DNA of 20,205 nucleotides, taken from assembly GCA_025455765.1 (NCBI GenBank), contig JALOLX010000008.1, positions 1-20,205 of the forward strand, written 5' to 3'. The notes under the pieces are model-generated. The model was not told where the DNA came from, did not search any database, and saw only the letters and a program-made list of their open reading frames with translations. The stretch is from Flavobacteriales bacterium. Its GTDB lineage: Bacteria; Bacteroidota; Bacteroidia; Flavobacteriales_F; PHOS-HE28. The translations under genes were made by a program, and so were the position numbers. Positions within the stretch are counted from its first letter, which is position 1. Every line of letters begins with the position of its first letter. Below are positions 8,879 to 15,867 of this stretch, in pieces.

Positions 8879-8886
8879 CAAAAGTA
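8879..8886 (-). promoter_or_regulatory. Bacteroidota-type -7 promoter element for prfB
   Basis: The minus strand reads TACTTTTG, an exact fit to TAnnTTTG, 21 bases before the prfB ATG. A clear -33 TTTG was not found at the expected spacing. Confidence 0.55.
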
Positions 8887-8918
8887 CCGCTCCGACGGCG
8901 AAAGGAGGGTAGCGGACG

Positions 8919-9380
8919 CTACTCTGGATCGGCACAGCGGCGCAATGCCCGTTCCACCGCATCAGCCGTATAGCCCCGTCCAAGGAAATAGCGCATCAAC
9001 TTCTGGTGTTTTCTATAGGCATCGGGCTCATTCAGCCGCTCCCATTTGCGCTCCACGGCCTGCTGCAGCCCACGGTCGTACTCCTCCACATCGAGTGCAC
9101 GCAAGGCCAAGGCGATACATGGCGGACTGACCTGCTTGTGTTTCAACGCCGCCTCGATCTTGCGCAGACCCCAACCTTTCTGCCTGAACTTGCTCACCGC
9201 ATAGTGCTCCGCGAAGCGCGCCTCGTTCAGGAACCCTTCGCCAATGAGCTGGCTGATGATGGGCTCGATCTCCCTGGCTGGCACCTCCCATGCATACAGC
9301 TTGTCGCGTACTTCCTGCTGGGCGCGCTCCTGACGGGCGCAATAGGCGCGGGCTTTGACGAGCAAAGTGGTGGTCATCAT
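8919..9380 (-). CDS. recX: Recombination regulator RecX
   Basis: A 153-residue RecX-family protein, the usual length. RecX proteins bind RecA filaments and modulate (generally inhibit) recombinase activity. The N-terminal helical repeat KARAYCARQERAQQEVRDKLYAW (residues 9-31) and the motif LIGEGFLNEARFAEHYAVSKFRQKGWG (45-71) are diagnostic. The C-terminus has RKHQKLMRYFLGRGYTADAVERAL, the typical third repeat. The start at 9380 (MMTTTLL) has another ATG one codon later; either could be used. It ends 61 bases before prfB on the same strand. The first part of the gene, codons 6-22, has a decayed same-orientation copy at 10155-10203, beyond the AT-rich gene at 9492. Confidence 0.93.
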   Translation of the reverse strand: MMTTTLLVKARAYCARQERAQQEVRDKLYAWEVPAREIEPIISQLIGEGFLNEARFAEHYAVSKFRQKGWGLRKIEAALKHKQVSPPCIALALRALDVEEYDRGLQQAVERKWERLNEPDAYRKHQKLMRYFLGRGYTADAVERALRRCADPE

Positions 9381-9491
9381 GCAGGTGGAAGAACGTTAGG
9401 TCGATCATTCTGGCCCCTTCGGTCGCCACGACAAGGAGCAATACACTGCATGTTCCAAAGCGTCGTAAACTTGGGCATCAAACAAGATCAA

Positions 9492-10085
9492 ATGGCACCG
9501 TTCCGCATCCTTCTGTTCATCTTGGCGAATGTAGCGCTGATCTTTTCCGCACATGCGCAAGCAGATCCTGAGATAACGATCTACGACACCTATGAGGATT
9601 TTGAAACTAAAAAAGGACGCGACTTTGACCACTACACGTCAGCTATGCATGTAGCGGGTAAAGTTACACTTATACTATTGCACAACAACGAAAAAGTGAA
9701 AATAAAATGTTCCGATATATGGGGTTTTCGATACAAAGACGCCCTATTCAGGATAGACCACAGATACGATCAACCAGCCAAACTAATGAGTTATGGGCGC
9801 ATATGCTATTACGAAAACGGACCTGCGCATATCGCCATGATGCGTGATTCCACCACCAGTGCATCGTTCAGCTTAGGCGCCTACTGTTACGTTTCGGTAG
9901 ACCTAAAGGACGAACTATACCAATTTTCAGGGCTTAAGAAAGACGGAAAAAAAGCACTTGAACATTTCGTTCAGATCAACCCCATCTATCGTCAGTATTT
10001 CGACTGCGTAGGGCACACGAACAGTGTGAGCATACACCGTGAGTGTATCGCCAAGTTCGAAAAGGACCATCCCTTGGAGGATTAG
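9492..10085 (+). CDS. Exported protein of unknown function, AT-rich
   Basis: A 197-residue protein I cannot assign to a family. From ATG 9492 it has a clean signal peptide, MAPFRILLFILANVALIFSAHA, with an AxA cleavage site after residue 22. An upstream in-frame ATG at 9450 has an AAGGAG 11 bases before it but would put 14 extra residues ahead of the signal. The mature part is charged, rich in aromatic residues, and has five cysteines (CSDIW, ICYYEN, YCYVS, DCVGH, ECIAK). There are no transmembrane segments after the signal. It is therefore likely periplasmic or secreted. Base composition departs sharply from its neighbours: 9661-9720 has only 16 G or C in 60 bases in a window that is otherwise near 60% GC. 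It lies opposite in strand to recX and rng, between intact recX and a recX fragment. Recent acquisition is likely. Confidence 0.7.
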   Translation: MAPFRILLFILANVALIFSAHAQADPEITIYDTYEDFETKKGRDFDHYTSAMHVAGKVTLILLHNNEKVKIKCSDIWGFRYKDALFRIDHRYDQPAKLMSYGRICYYENGPAHIAMMRDSTTSASFSLGAYCYVSVDLKDELYQFSGLKKDGKKALEHFVQINPIYRQYFDCVGHTNSVSIHRECIAKFEKDHPLED

Positions 10086-10154
10086 AGGGACCATCGACGC
10101 GCTTTTCTCCAGATCCGGTCATACCCGTAGGCCGTGATGCATGTCACGTGTCTG

Positions 10155-10229
10155 CTGCTGCGCATGCTCCTGTCAGGCGCAAAGGGCGAGGGCTTTGGTG
10201 AGCGCCGCTCGTTCCCGAGCGTGCTGCAT
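10155..10229 (-). pseudogene. Decayed recX 5'-end fragment
   Basis: Same-orientation remnant of the start of recX at an offset of exactly 840 bases. Bases 10155-10203 match 9315-9363 at 39 of 49 positions without gaps. In the recX frame it reads LTKALALCA-stop-QEHAQQ against LVKARAYCARQERAQQ in the intact gene; the stop (TGA, 10173-10175) replaces an arginine codon. A possible original ATG is at 10229, giving MQHARERAALTKALALCA. The higher divergence compared with the fumC fragment suggests an older event, or that the fragment is the native recX end and the intact gene arrived from a relative. Confidence 0.68.
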
Positions 10230-10257
10230 GATGCGGGCAGCAAGATCTGCAGGAGGC

Positions 10258-11808
10258 TCAGACCACCACCTCGTTCCCCGCACCATCCTTCACGGAGAAG
10301 GCCAGGAACTGTTGGGCACCGTCCGGCATCACCTTCACCCACTTGCGCCAGCGCCACCACCACTTGTGCTGGATGCTGGGCAGGCCCTTGGTGAGGTAGG
10401 CGTGGATGAACGGATGCACCTGGAGCGTGAGGCCGTTCATGTCCTTCTCGCCGTGCAAGTAGTTCAGCGCGCTCTCGATCTCGTCGATGATGAGAATGGC
10501 GGCCTGCACTTCTCCAGTGCCTTTGCAGGTGGGGCAGCTCTCGTTGGTCTCGATCTCGGTCTCGGGCCGCACGCGCTGGCGGGTAAGCTCGATCACCCCG
10601 AAGCGCGATGGAGGGAGCACATTATGCTTCGCCTTGTCGTCCTCCATCGCATCCTTCAGCGTCTTGTGCAGGATGCGTCGGTTCTCCGGTTCGTAGAGGT
10701 CGATGAAGTCGATGGCCACGATACCGCCCATGTCGCGCAGGCGCAGCAGACGGGCGATCTCTTTCGCGGCCTCCACATTGATGTCGAGGGCGTTCTTCTC
10801 CTGGGCCTGGTTGCCGCCCTTGCGGCTGCCGCTGTTCACGTCAATGACGTGCATGGCCTCGGTCTTCTCGATGATCAGGTAGGCGCCACTGGCCAGCATC
10901 ACTTGCTTACCGAAGGCCTGCTTGATCTGGCGATTGATGCCGAAGTTGTCGAAGATGTCGAGGTTGCCCTTGTAGTGCTTGACGATGCCCTTCTTTTCAG
11001 GGGCGGTCTTTTCCAAGGTCTGATAGATCTCCTCGGCCAGCAGCTCGTCATCCACCTGTATGCTGGTGAAGTCCTTGGTGAGCACGTCGCGCATCACCGC
11101 GCTGGTCCGGTCGATCTCGCCCAACACCTTCTTCGGGGCCTGTGCGTTGCGCAGGTTGCGGAACATCACGTCCCAGCGCTGCATCAAGGTCTTCAGGTCG
11201 TTCTCGAGGTCTTCGGTGCGCTTGTCCGACGCATTGGTGCGGATGATCACGCCGAAGTTCTTGGGGCGAATGGCCTGCATCAGTTCCTTCAGCCGCTTGC
11301 GCTCCGTTTCATCGGTGATGCGGCTGCTGATGCTGACCTTGTTGATGAAGGGCACGAGCACCATGTAGCGCCCTGCCAGGGTCACTTCGGCGGTGAGGCG
11401 CGGCCCCTTGGTGCTGATGGGCTCCTTGGCGATCTGCACCAGGATACTCTGGCTGGCGCTGACCGCATCGGCGAGCTTGCCGTCCTTGGGGATATCGGCG
11501 TCCAGCTTCCAATCTTCGAGCAGGCTGCTTTGGATGGTACCGCTCACCGCCCCTTTCGCGAACTTGAAGGAGTTGCGGTATTGGGGTCCGAGATCGAAGT
11601 AGTGGAGGAAGGCATCCTTCTCATGGCCCACATCCACAAAGGCGGCATTGAGGCCCGGGGCCACCTTGCGCACTTTGGCGAGGAAGATATCGCCCACGGC
11701 GAACCCACGTTCAGTGCGTTCGCGGTGCAGCTCGCACAGGACTTTGTCCCGCAAGAGGGCAATGGCCACCTCTCCTCCGGCAGATCGGATGACGAGCTCG
11801 TTGTTCAC
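10258..11808 (-). CDS. rng: Ribonuclease G/E family endoribonuclease
   Basis: Single-strand-specific endoribonuclease for rRNA maturation and mRNA turnover. The GTG at 11808 is chosen as start because it gives (V/M)NNELVIRSAGGEVAIALL, the family N-terminus. The frame is open a further 16 codons upstream without homology. It is 516 residues, the RNase G rather than RNase E size, without a long C-terminal scaffold. An S1-type RNA-binding region spans about 37-125. Catalytic acidic residues are in VIDVNSG (Asp323) and GGIVAIDFIDL (Asp367), matching the Mg-binding pair of RNase E. Zn-link cysteines are in CPTCKGTG (425 and 428). It is last in the HU / TPR / basic peptide / rng cluster, with a UUCG hairpin 66 bases upstream. 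Confidence 0.95.
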   Translation of the reverse strand: MNNELVIRSAGGEVAIALLRDKVLCELHRERTERGFAVGDIFLAKVRKVAPGLNAAFVDVGHEKDAFLHYFDLGPQYRNSFKFAKGAVSGTIQSSLLEDWKLDADIPKDGKLADAVSASQSILVQIAKEPISTKGPRLTAEVTLAGRYMVLVPFINKVSISSRITDETERKRLKELMQAIRPKNFGVIIRTNASDKRTEDLENDLKTLMQRWDVMFRNLRNAQAPKKVLGEIDRTSAVMRDVLTKDFTSIQVDDELLAEEIYQTLEKTAPEKKGIVKHYKGNLDIFDNFGINRQIKQAFGKQVMLASGAYLIIEKTEAMHVIDVNSGSRKGGNQAQEKNALDINVEAAKEIARLLRLRDMGGIVAIDFIDLYEPENRRILHKTLKDAMEDDKAKHNVLPPSRFGVIELTRQRVRPETEIETNESCPTCKGTGEVQAAILIIDEIESALNYLHGEKDMNGLTLQVHPFIHAYLTKGLPSIQHKWWWRWRKWVKVMPDGAQQFLAFSVKDGAGNEVVV

Positions 11809-11873
11809 GCGGCGATGGGGATGGTTGGGAACAACGGCGAGTGCAGGGTGCACCACACCGTTGGATAGGGTGT

Positions 11874-11899
11874 GGCCCGAGGACCGAAGTCCTCAGGCC
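11874..11899 (-). promoter_or_regulatory. RNA hairpin with UUCG tetraloop upstream of rng
   Basis: On the minus strand an 11-pair stem closes a UUCG tetraloop with the stabilising C-G closing pair (arms 11874-11884 and 11889-11899, loop 11885-11888). One pair is U-G on the minus strand and would be an A-C mismatch on the plus strand, which points to the rng-side RNA as the functional one. No U-run follows, so it is more likely a processing or stability element, or a weak attenuator, than a strong terminator. Confidence 0.6.
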
Positions 11900-11928
11900 C
11901 ACGCCAGATCCTGTCCGGAAGAAGGACC

Positions 11929-12024
11929 TTACCGGTTCTTCTTCTTGTGACGGTTCTTCCGCAAGCGTTTCTTCCGCTTGTGCGTGGCCATCTTATGCCG
12001 CTTTCTCTTCTTACCGCAAGGCAT
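11929..12024 (-). CDS. Small basic AURKAIP1/COX24-type protein, 31 residues
   Basis: A 31-codon frame: MPCGKKRKRHKMATHKRKK (1-19) followed by RLRKNRHKKKNR and TAA. Nearly two thirds of the residues are Lys, Arg or His. It matches my recollection of a tiny conserved Bacteroidota protein (usually MPSGKKRKRHK...) annotated as AURKAIP1/COX24 domain, the family of the mitochondrial small-subunit protein mS38 and the mycobacterial bS22. A role on the small ribosomal subunit is therefore likely but inferred. The gene begins 6 bases after the TPR gene's stop and lies between it and rng, so it is probably co-transcribed with an RNA-processing enzyme. Position 3 is Cys here where I remember Ser in relatives. 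Confidence 0.8.
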   Translation of the reverse strand: MPCGKKRKRHKMATHKRKKRLRKNRHKKKNR

Positions 12025-12030
12025 GGGTCG

Positions 12031-12522
12031 TCAGTGTTGTTCGTTTCCTTCCAATTCATGCAGGAAGCGGTCCACTCCATTGAGGATGACCGTATCCTGC
12101 GTCAAAGTCCTGTATTTCTTGAGGCACGCGATCGCTTGATCGGTGCTGTCCAAGGTGGCATAGGTGCGTCCCAGATAGAACCAGACGTCGGGAAATCCCG
12201 CTTCGTCCAGCTCACGTACCTTCCGGAAGCGGTCGAGGGCCTTCTCGTACTGTCCGCTCTGGATGGAGAACAGTCCGAGGTGCCAATGTGCTTCGGCATT
12301 GTTGGGATCTTCCTCGAGCACCTCACGCAGCATCATGATGCCGCGCATGGGATCCTGCCCCTGGACCAGTGCGATGGCTTCGGCCATCTTCACCTCGGCG
12401 GGGCTCATGGCCTTCACCTTGGCTTCTTCCTTCCCGGAAGGTATCCGGGGTGCCACTACCAAAAGAACGACGACCGCCAGCGCACCCAACAGGGCTAGGA
12501 GCTGTGGCCGCTTGAGTCCCAT
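12031..12522 (-). CDS. Membrane-anchored TPR protein
   Basis: 163 residues with one N-terminal hydrophobic segment (about 8-25, LLALLGALAVVVLLVVA) after a short basic start, then a linker and tetratricopeptide repeats (AEAHWHLGLFSIQSGQYEKALDRFRKV at about 77-103, then DVWFYLGRTYATLDSTDQAIACLKKY). It is likely anchored in the inner membrane with the TPR region outside, acting in protein-protein contacts; the partner is unknown. Its ATG overlaps the HU-like gene's TAA by one base (TAATG), which implies coupled translation. The position between an HU-like gene and rng is, to my recollection, a recurrent Bacteroidota arrangement. Confidence 0.85.
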   Translation of the reverse strand: MGLKRPQLLALLGALAVVVLLVVAPRIPSGKEEAKVKAMSPAEVKMAEAIALVQGQDPMRGIMMLREVLEEDPNNAEAHWHLGLFSIQSGQYEKALDRFRKVRELDEAGFPDVWFYLGRTYATLDSTDQAIACLKKYRTLTQDTVILNGVDRFLHELEGNEQH

Positions 12523-12815
12523 TACTGTCCGCCTTTGGAGCGGTTCTTCACCTTGTCCACGAACACGTCGGCCGGCTTGAAGGCGGGCACATCGTGCGCG
12601 GGGATGATGATCGTGGTGTTCTTCGCCAGGATGCGACCGGTCTTCTGAGCCCGGTGCTTCACGATGAAGCTACCGAAACCACGCAGGTGCACATCAGTTC
12701 CCTTCTCCAGGCTGTTCTTCACCTCCTCCATGAACGCCTCCACGGTCGTCAGCACCACCTGGCGCTCCACTCCGGTGCGCTTGGCGATGATGCTGACCAA
12801 TTCTGCCTTCGTCAT
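12522..12815 (-). CDS. HU/IHF-family DNA-binding protein
   Basis: A 97-residue histone-like nucleoid protein. From ATG 12815, MTKAELVSIIAKRTG is the standard HU/IHF N-terminal helix. GFGSF (46-50) is the family signature, followed by the DNA-binding arm VKHRAQKTGRILAKNTTIIIPA and the HDVPAFKPAD strand with the intercalating-type proline. It binds and bends DNA as a dimer and is cytoplasmic. Whether it is HU-like or IHF-like cannot be decided from sequence alone. It heads the four-gene minus-strand cluster and is divergent from mutY, with only 70 bases between the two start codons. A TATCTTTG box lies 23 bases upstream. Confidence 0.93.
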   Translation of the reverse strand: MTKAELVSIIAKRTGVERQVVLTTVEAFMEEVKNSLEKGTDVHLRGFGSFIVKHRAQKTGRILAKNTTIIIPAHDVPAFKPADVFVDKVKNRSKGGQ

Positions 12816-12838
12816 TCCCTGTCTGTGATTTGGGGCCG

Positions 12839-12846
12839 CAAAGATA
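12839..12846 (-). promoter_or_regulatory. Bacteroidota-type -7 element for the HU-TPR-rng cluster
   Basis: The minus strand reads TATCTTTG, an exact TAnnTTTG match, preceded 19 bases upstream by GTTG, an acceptable -33 element. It is 23 bases before the HU-like start codon. Confidence 0.65.
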
Positions 12847-12870
12847 GCCGTTCCAATGGATCGCGCAACC

Positions 12871-12878
12871 GATCTTTG
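12871..12878 (+). promoter_or_regulatory. Probable -7 element for mutY, leaderless configuration
   Basis: GATCTTTG, one base off TAnnTTTG, only 7 bases before the mutY ATG at 12886. Transcription would start at or next to the start codon. Confidence 0.45.
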
Positions 12879-12885
12879 CCCCTGT

Positions 12886-13965
12886 ATGTCAACCGCTTGG
12901 TTCACCCATGCCCTGGTGCCCTGGTACCGGGAGCACCAACGCCCCCTCCCCTGGCGCCGCAGTAGCGACCCGTATGCCGTGTGGCTCAGCGAGGTGATCC
13001 TGCAGCAAACCCGGGTGGACCAAGGCACTGCCTACTGGCTTCGGTTCATGGAGCGTTACCCCCGGGTGGAGCTGCTGGCGGGGGCGGAAGAGGATGACGT
13101 GCTGCGGCTATGGCAAGGCCTCGGGTATTACAGCCGGGCCCGCAATCTGCTCACCGCTGCGCGGCAGGTGGTCCACGAACATGGAGGCCGGTTCCCCACC
13201 ACGCACGCCCAACTGCTGCACCTGAAGGGCGTGGGTGATTACACGGCAGCGGCCATCTCCAGCATCTGTTTCGGACAGGCGGATGCCGTGGTGGATGGCA
13301 ACGTGTACCGCGTGCTGGCCCGGGTGTTCGGCATCGCCACGCCCATCGATAGCACCGCGGGCCGCAAGGAATTCCGCGCCCTCGCCGCACGGCTCATCGA
13401 TCCCACCGCACCGGGCGACCACAACCAGGCCGTGATGGAACTGGGCGCCACCGTATGCTCCCCCAAACGCCCTCGCTGCGGAGAATGCCCGCTGGCGGAC
13501 CGGTGCAGCGCCTTGGCCCATGGTCGCATCGAAGCCTTGCCGGTGAAGGAGGGCCGAACACAGGTGCGCGAACGGCACTTCAACTACCTCCATGTGCAGG
13601 CCGGTGAGCGCATCTATGTTCAACAGCGTGGCCCTGGCGACATCTGGCAGGGCTTGTGGGAGCTGCCGCTGGTGGAGACCGATGAAGCCTTGGGACCGCG
13701 CAGCTTCAACAAGCTGACCGCACACCTTCCGGGTGGAACGAGCGGTGGCAAGTGGACCCTGGTGGACCAGATGGGGCCGGTGAAGCATGTGCTCAGCCAC
13801 CAGCACTTGATCGCCCGGTTCTGGCGGGTGATACCGCCGCCCGGTCTGCCCCTGCCCACCAGCTGGCGCGCAGTTGACACCAGCACGTTGGCCCAGTTGG
13901 CACTGCCTCGCCTGTTGGAGCGCTACCTCGAAGGAACCGCATCGGAAAGCACACGCCTGCTCTGA
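12886..13965 (+). CDS. mutY: A/G-specific adenine glycosylase MutY
   Basis: Removes adenine mispaired with 8-oxoguanine, preventing G:C to T:A mutations. 359 residues from ATG 12886; an upstream in-frame ATG at 12856 would precede the likely promoter. It carries the catalytic Glu36 in LSEVILQQTRV, the helix-hairpin-helix LKGVGDYTAAAI (113-124), the catalytic Asp137 in VVDGNVYRVLAR, and the 4Fe-4S cysteines 191, 198, 201 and 207 with spacing CX6CX2CX5C. The C-terminal NUDIX-like domain that reads 8-oxoG is present (VQQRGPGDIWQGLWELPLVE). All key residues are intact. It starts the plus-strand mutY-ssb-gldE-gldD block, an order characteristic of Bacteroidota. Confidence 0.97.
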   Translation: MSTAWFTHALVPWYREHQRPLPWRRSSDPYAVWLSEVILQQTRVDQGTAYWLRFMERYPRVELLAGAEEDDVLRLWQGLGYYSRARNLLTAARQVVHEHGGRFPTTHAQLLHLKGVGDYTAAAISSICFGQADAVVDGNVYRVLARVFGIATPIDSTAGRKEFRALAARLIDPTAPGDHNQAVMELGATVCSPKRPRCGECPLADRCSALAHGRIEALPVKEGRTQVRERHFNYLHVQAGERIYVQQRGPGDIWQGLWELPLVETDEALGPRSFNKLTAHLPGGTSGGKWTLVDQMGPVKHVLSHQHLIARFWRVIPPPGLPLPTSWRAVDTSTLAQLALPRLLERYLEGTASESTRLL

Positions 13966-14017
13966 GCAGGAAGCGTGAACGGACAAGACCAAGGCGTTCG
14001 ATCGGGCCGAAGTGGGT

Positions 14018-14025
14018 TATCTTCG
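14018..14025 (+). promoter_or_regulatory. Probable promoter for ssb
   Basis: TATCTTCG, one base from TAnnTTTG, with TTCG at 13997-14000 spaced 17 bases upstream. The ssb start lies 24 bases downstream. Confidence 0.45.
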
Positions 14026-14049
14026 CTTCCTCATCCAGTAAGAACGACC

Positions 14050-14508
14050 ATGGCCGGAGTGAACAAAGTGATCCTGATCGGCAACCTGGGCGCCGACCCC
14101 GAGGTGCGACAGGTATCGAGCGATGCCAAGGTGGCCAACTTCCGCATCGCCACCAGCGAAACGTACAAGGACCGCCAGACCGGCGAGCGCCGCGAACAGA
14201 CCGAATGGCACAACATCGTGGCCTGGCGCGGATTGGCTGAGATCACCGAGCGCTACCTGCGCAAAGGCAGCAAGGTGTATGTGGAAGGCAAGTTGCGCAC
14301 CCGCCAATGGCAGGACAAGGAGGGCAACACGCGCTACACCACTGAAGTGCATGCGGAGGAAATGACCATGTTGGACCGCGCCAATACTGGTGAAGGTGCT
14401 GCACCTTCCGCCGCACCGATGGCTGCGGCACGCCCCGCTGCCCAACCGATGGCTGGAGCCCCGATGGCGAACGACCCCTTGGACGAAGTGGACGACCTCC
14501 CCTTCTAA
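14050..14508 (+). CDS. ssb: Single-stranded DNA-binding protein
   Basis: Binds single-stranded DNA in replication, recombination and repair and recruits partners through its C-terminal tip. 152 residues from ATG 14050 (MAGVNKVILIGNLGADPEVR), the canonical SSB start; the frame is open 25 codons further up without homology. The OB fold spans about 1-108, with WHNIVAWRGLAEITERYLRKG and KVYVEGKLRTRQWQDKEG. It is followed by an Ala/Pro-rich linker with repeated PMA motifs and the acidic tip DEVDDLPF that binds partner proteins. It lies between mutY and gldE, as is usual in this phylum. Confidence 0.97.
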   Translation: MAGVNKVILIGNLGADPEVRQVSSDAKVANFRIATSETYKDRQTGERREQTEWHNIVAWRGLAEITERYLRKGSKVYVEGKLRTRQWQDKEGNTRYTTEVHAEEMTMLDRANTGEGAAPSAAPMAAARPAAQPMAGAPMANDPLDEVDDLPF

Positions 14509-14538
14509 AGCCGCTCTTGCGCAACCAATCCTGAGCCC

Positions 14539-15867
14539 TTGGAGCCTCCGTCCGCCTATTTGTTGAGTACGGCCTTGTACGTGCGCCCGCTGGATCCTGC
14601 CACGGGAGCGGTGCTGGCCATCATTGCCTTGTTGCTGGTGGCCTCTGCTGCCATGAGCGCCAGTGAGGTCGCCCTGTTCTCGCTCAACCCAACGCAGCTG
14701 CGCGACCTGAAGGAACGCGGCGGCACCAGCGGACAGCGCGTGCTCGAGTTGCTGGCCAAACCGCGGCGGCTGCTGGCCACCATCCTTATCGCCAACAACT
14801 TCGTCAACGTTGGCATCGTCATCCTCAGCACCTTCGCCGTCAACAACCTGCTCGACCTCTCACAGATGCCCACCTACGTGGTGTTCGGCATCCAGGTGTT
14901 GGCGGTCACCTTCGTGATCCTGTTGCTCGGCGAAGTACTGCCAAAGGTCTACGCCACCAGTGCACCGATGCGTGTGGCCCAAGGCATGGCCGGTACCCTT
15001 CTGGTACTAAGGGCCGTGTTCAAGCCGTTCAGCGAGACGCTCGTACGCAGCACCACCTTCATTGAGAAGCGCTACACCAAGCGCACCCAGAACATCTCCG
15101 TGGACGCCCTGGGCCATGCCTTGGAACTGACGCAGGATGCCAGTACCACCGTGGAGGAACAGCGTATCCTGCGGGGCATCGTGAAGTTCGGCAACTTCGA
15201 AGTGCGGCAGGTGATGCGGCCGCGTACCGAAGTGGTGGGCTTCGACAAGGAGATCACCTTCAAAGAGCTGCTGGCCAGCATCGTGGAATCGGGCTTCTCG
15301 CGCGTACCGGTGTACGAGGACACGTTGGACCGTGTGGTGGGCGTGCTCTACATCAAGGACGTGCTCCCCCACATCGGGAAGACCGAGTTCGACTGGCACA
15401 GCCTGTTGCGCGTACCGTACTTCGTGCCCGAGGGAAAGAAGCTGGACGACCTGCTGAAGGAATTCCAGAGCGAGAAGGTCCACCTCGCCGTGGTGGTGGA
15501 CGAGTACGGCGGCACCAGCGGCATCATCACGCTGGAGGATGTGATCGAGGAGATCGTGGGCGACATCACCGACGAGTACGACGACGAGGACCTGCTCTAC
15601 AGCAAGCTGGACGACCACACCTGGGTGTTCGAGGGGAAGACTCCACTGCCCGATGTGTACCGTGTACTGGGCGTGGATGGCAAGCTCTTCGAGGACAACA
15701 AAGGCGACAGTGGCACCTTGGGTGGCTTCATCCTGGAACTGACCGGTCGCATTCCGAAGAAAGGCGAACGCGTTGACCTGCAGCACTACAGCTTTGTGGT
15801 CGAGGCCTCGGACAACAAGCGCGTACGTCGCGTAAAGCTGATCATGCGCGATGAACGGACCAGCTAA
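14539..15867 (+). CDS. gldE: Gliding-associated CNNM/CBS membrane protein GldE
   Basis: 442 residues starting at TTG 14539, the only start upstream of the homologous region. The N-terminal DUF21/CNNM domain has about four hydrophobic segments (about 23-45, 79-100, 112-135, 145-165; SEVALFSLNPTQLRDLKERG after the first). A CBS pair follows (VMRPRTEVVGFDKEITFKEL near 222-241, VDEYGGTSGIITLEDVIEEIVGD near 320-342), then a CorC/HlyC domain to the end. It resembles magnesium/cobalt efflux proteins of the CorC group. In Flavobacterium, gldE works with gldD in gliding and type IX secretion. The name rests on family resemblance plus the adjacent gldD. Its last 17 bases overlap the gldD start. Confidence 0.93.
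   Translation: MEPPSAYLLSTALYVRPLDPATGAVLAIIALLLVASAAMSASEVALFSLNPTQLRDLKERGGTSGQRVLELLAKPRRLLATILIANNFVNVGIVILSTFAVNNLLDLSQMPTYVVFGIQVLAVTFVILLLGEVLPKVYATSAPMRVAQGMAGTLLVLRAVFKPFSETLVRSTTFIEKRYTKRTQNISVDALGHALELTQDASTTVEEQRILRGIVKFGNFEVRQVMRPRTEVVGFDKEITFKELLASIVESGFSRVPVYEDTLDRVVGVLYIKDVLPHIGKTEFDWHSLLRVPYFVPEGKKLDDLLKEFQSEKVHLAVVVDEYGGTSGIITLEDVIEEIVGDITDEYDDEDLLYSKLDDHTWVFEGKTPLPDVYRVLGVDGKLFEDNKGDSGTLGGFILELTGRIPKKGERVDLQHYSFVVEASDNKRVRRVKLIMRDERTS

Noticed and set aside
7718..9130. Plus-strand open frame of 470 codons
   Set aside because: Antisense of prfB and the end of recX, which have full family motifs; no homology of its own.
10141..11868. Long plus-strand open frame of 575 codons
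   Set aside because: It is the exact antisense of rng, His/Val/Leu-rich with no domain; a shadow of GC-rich codon use.
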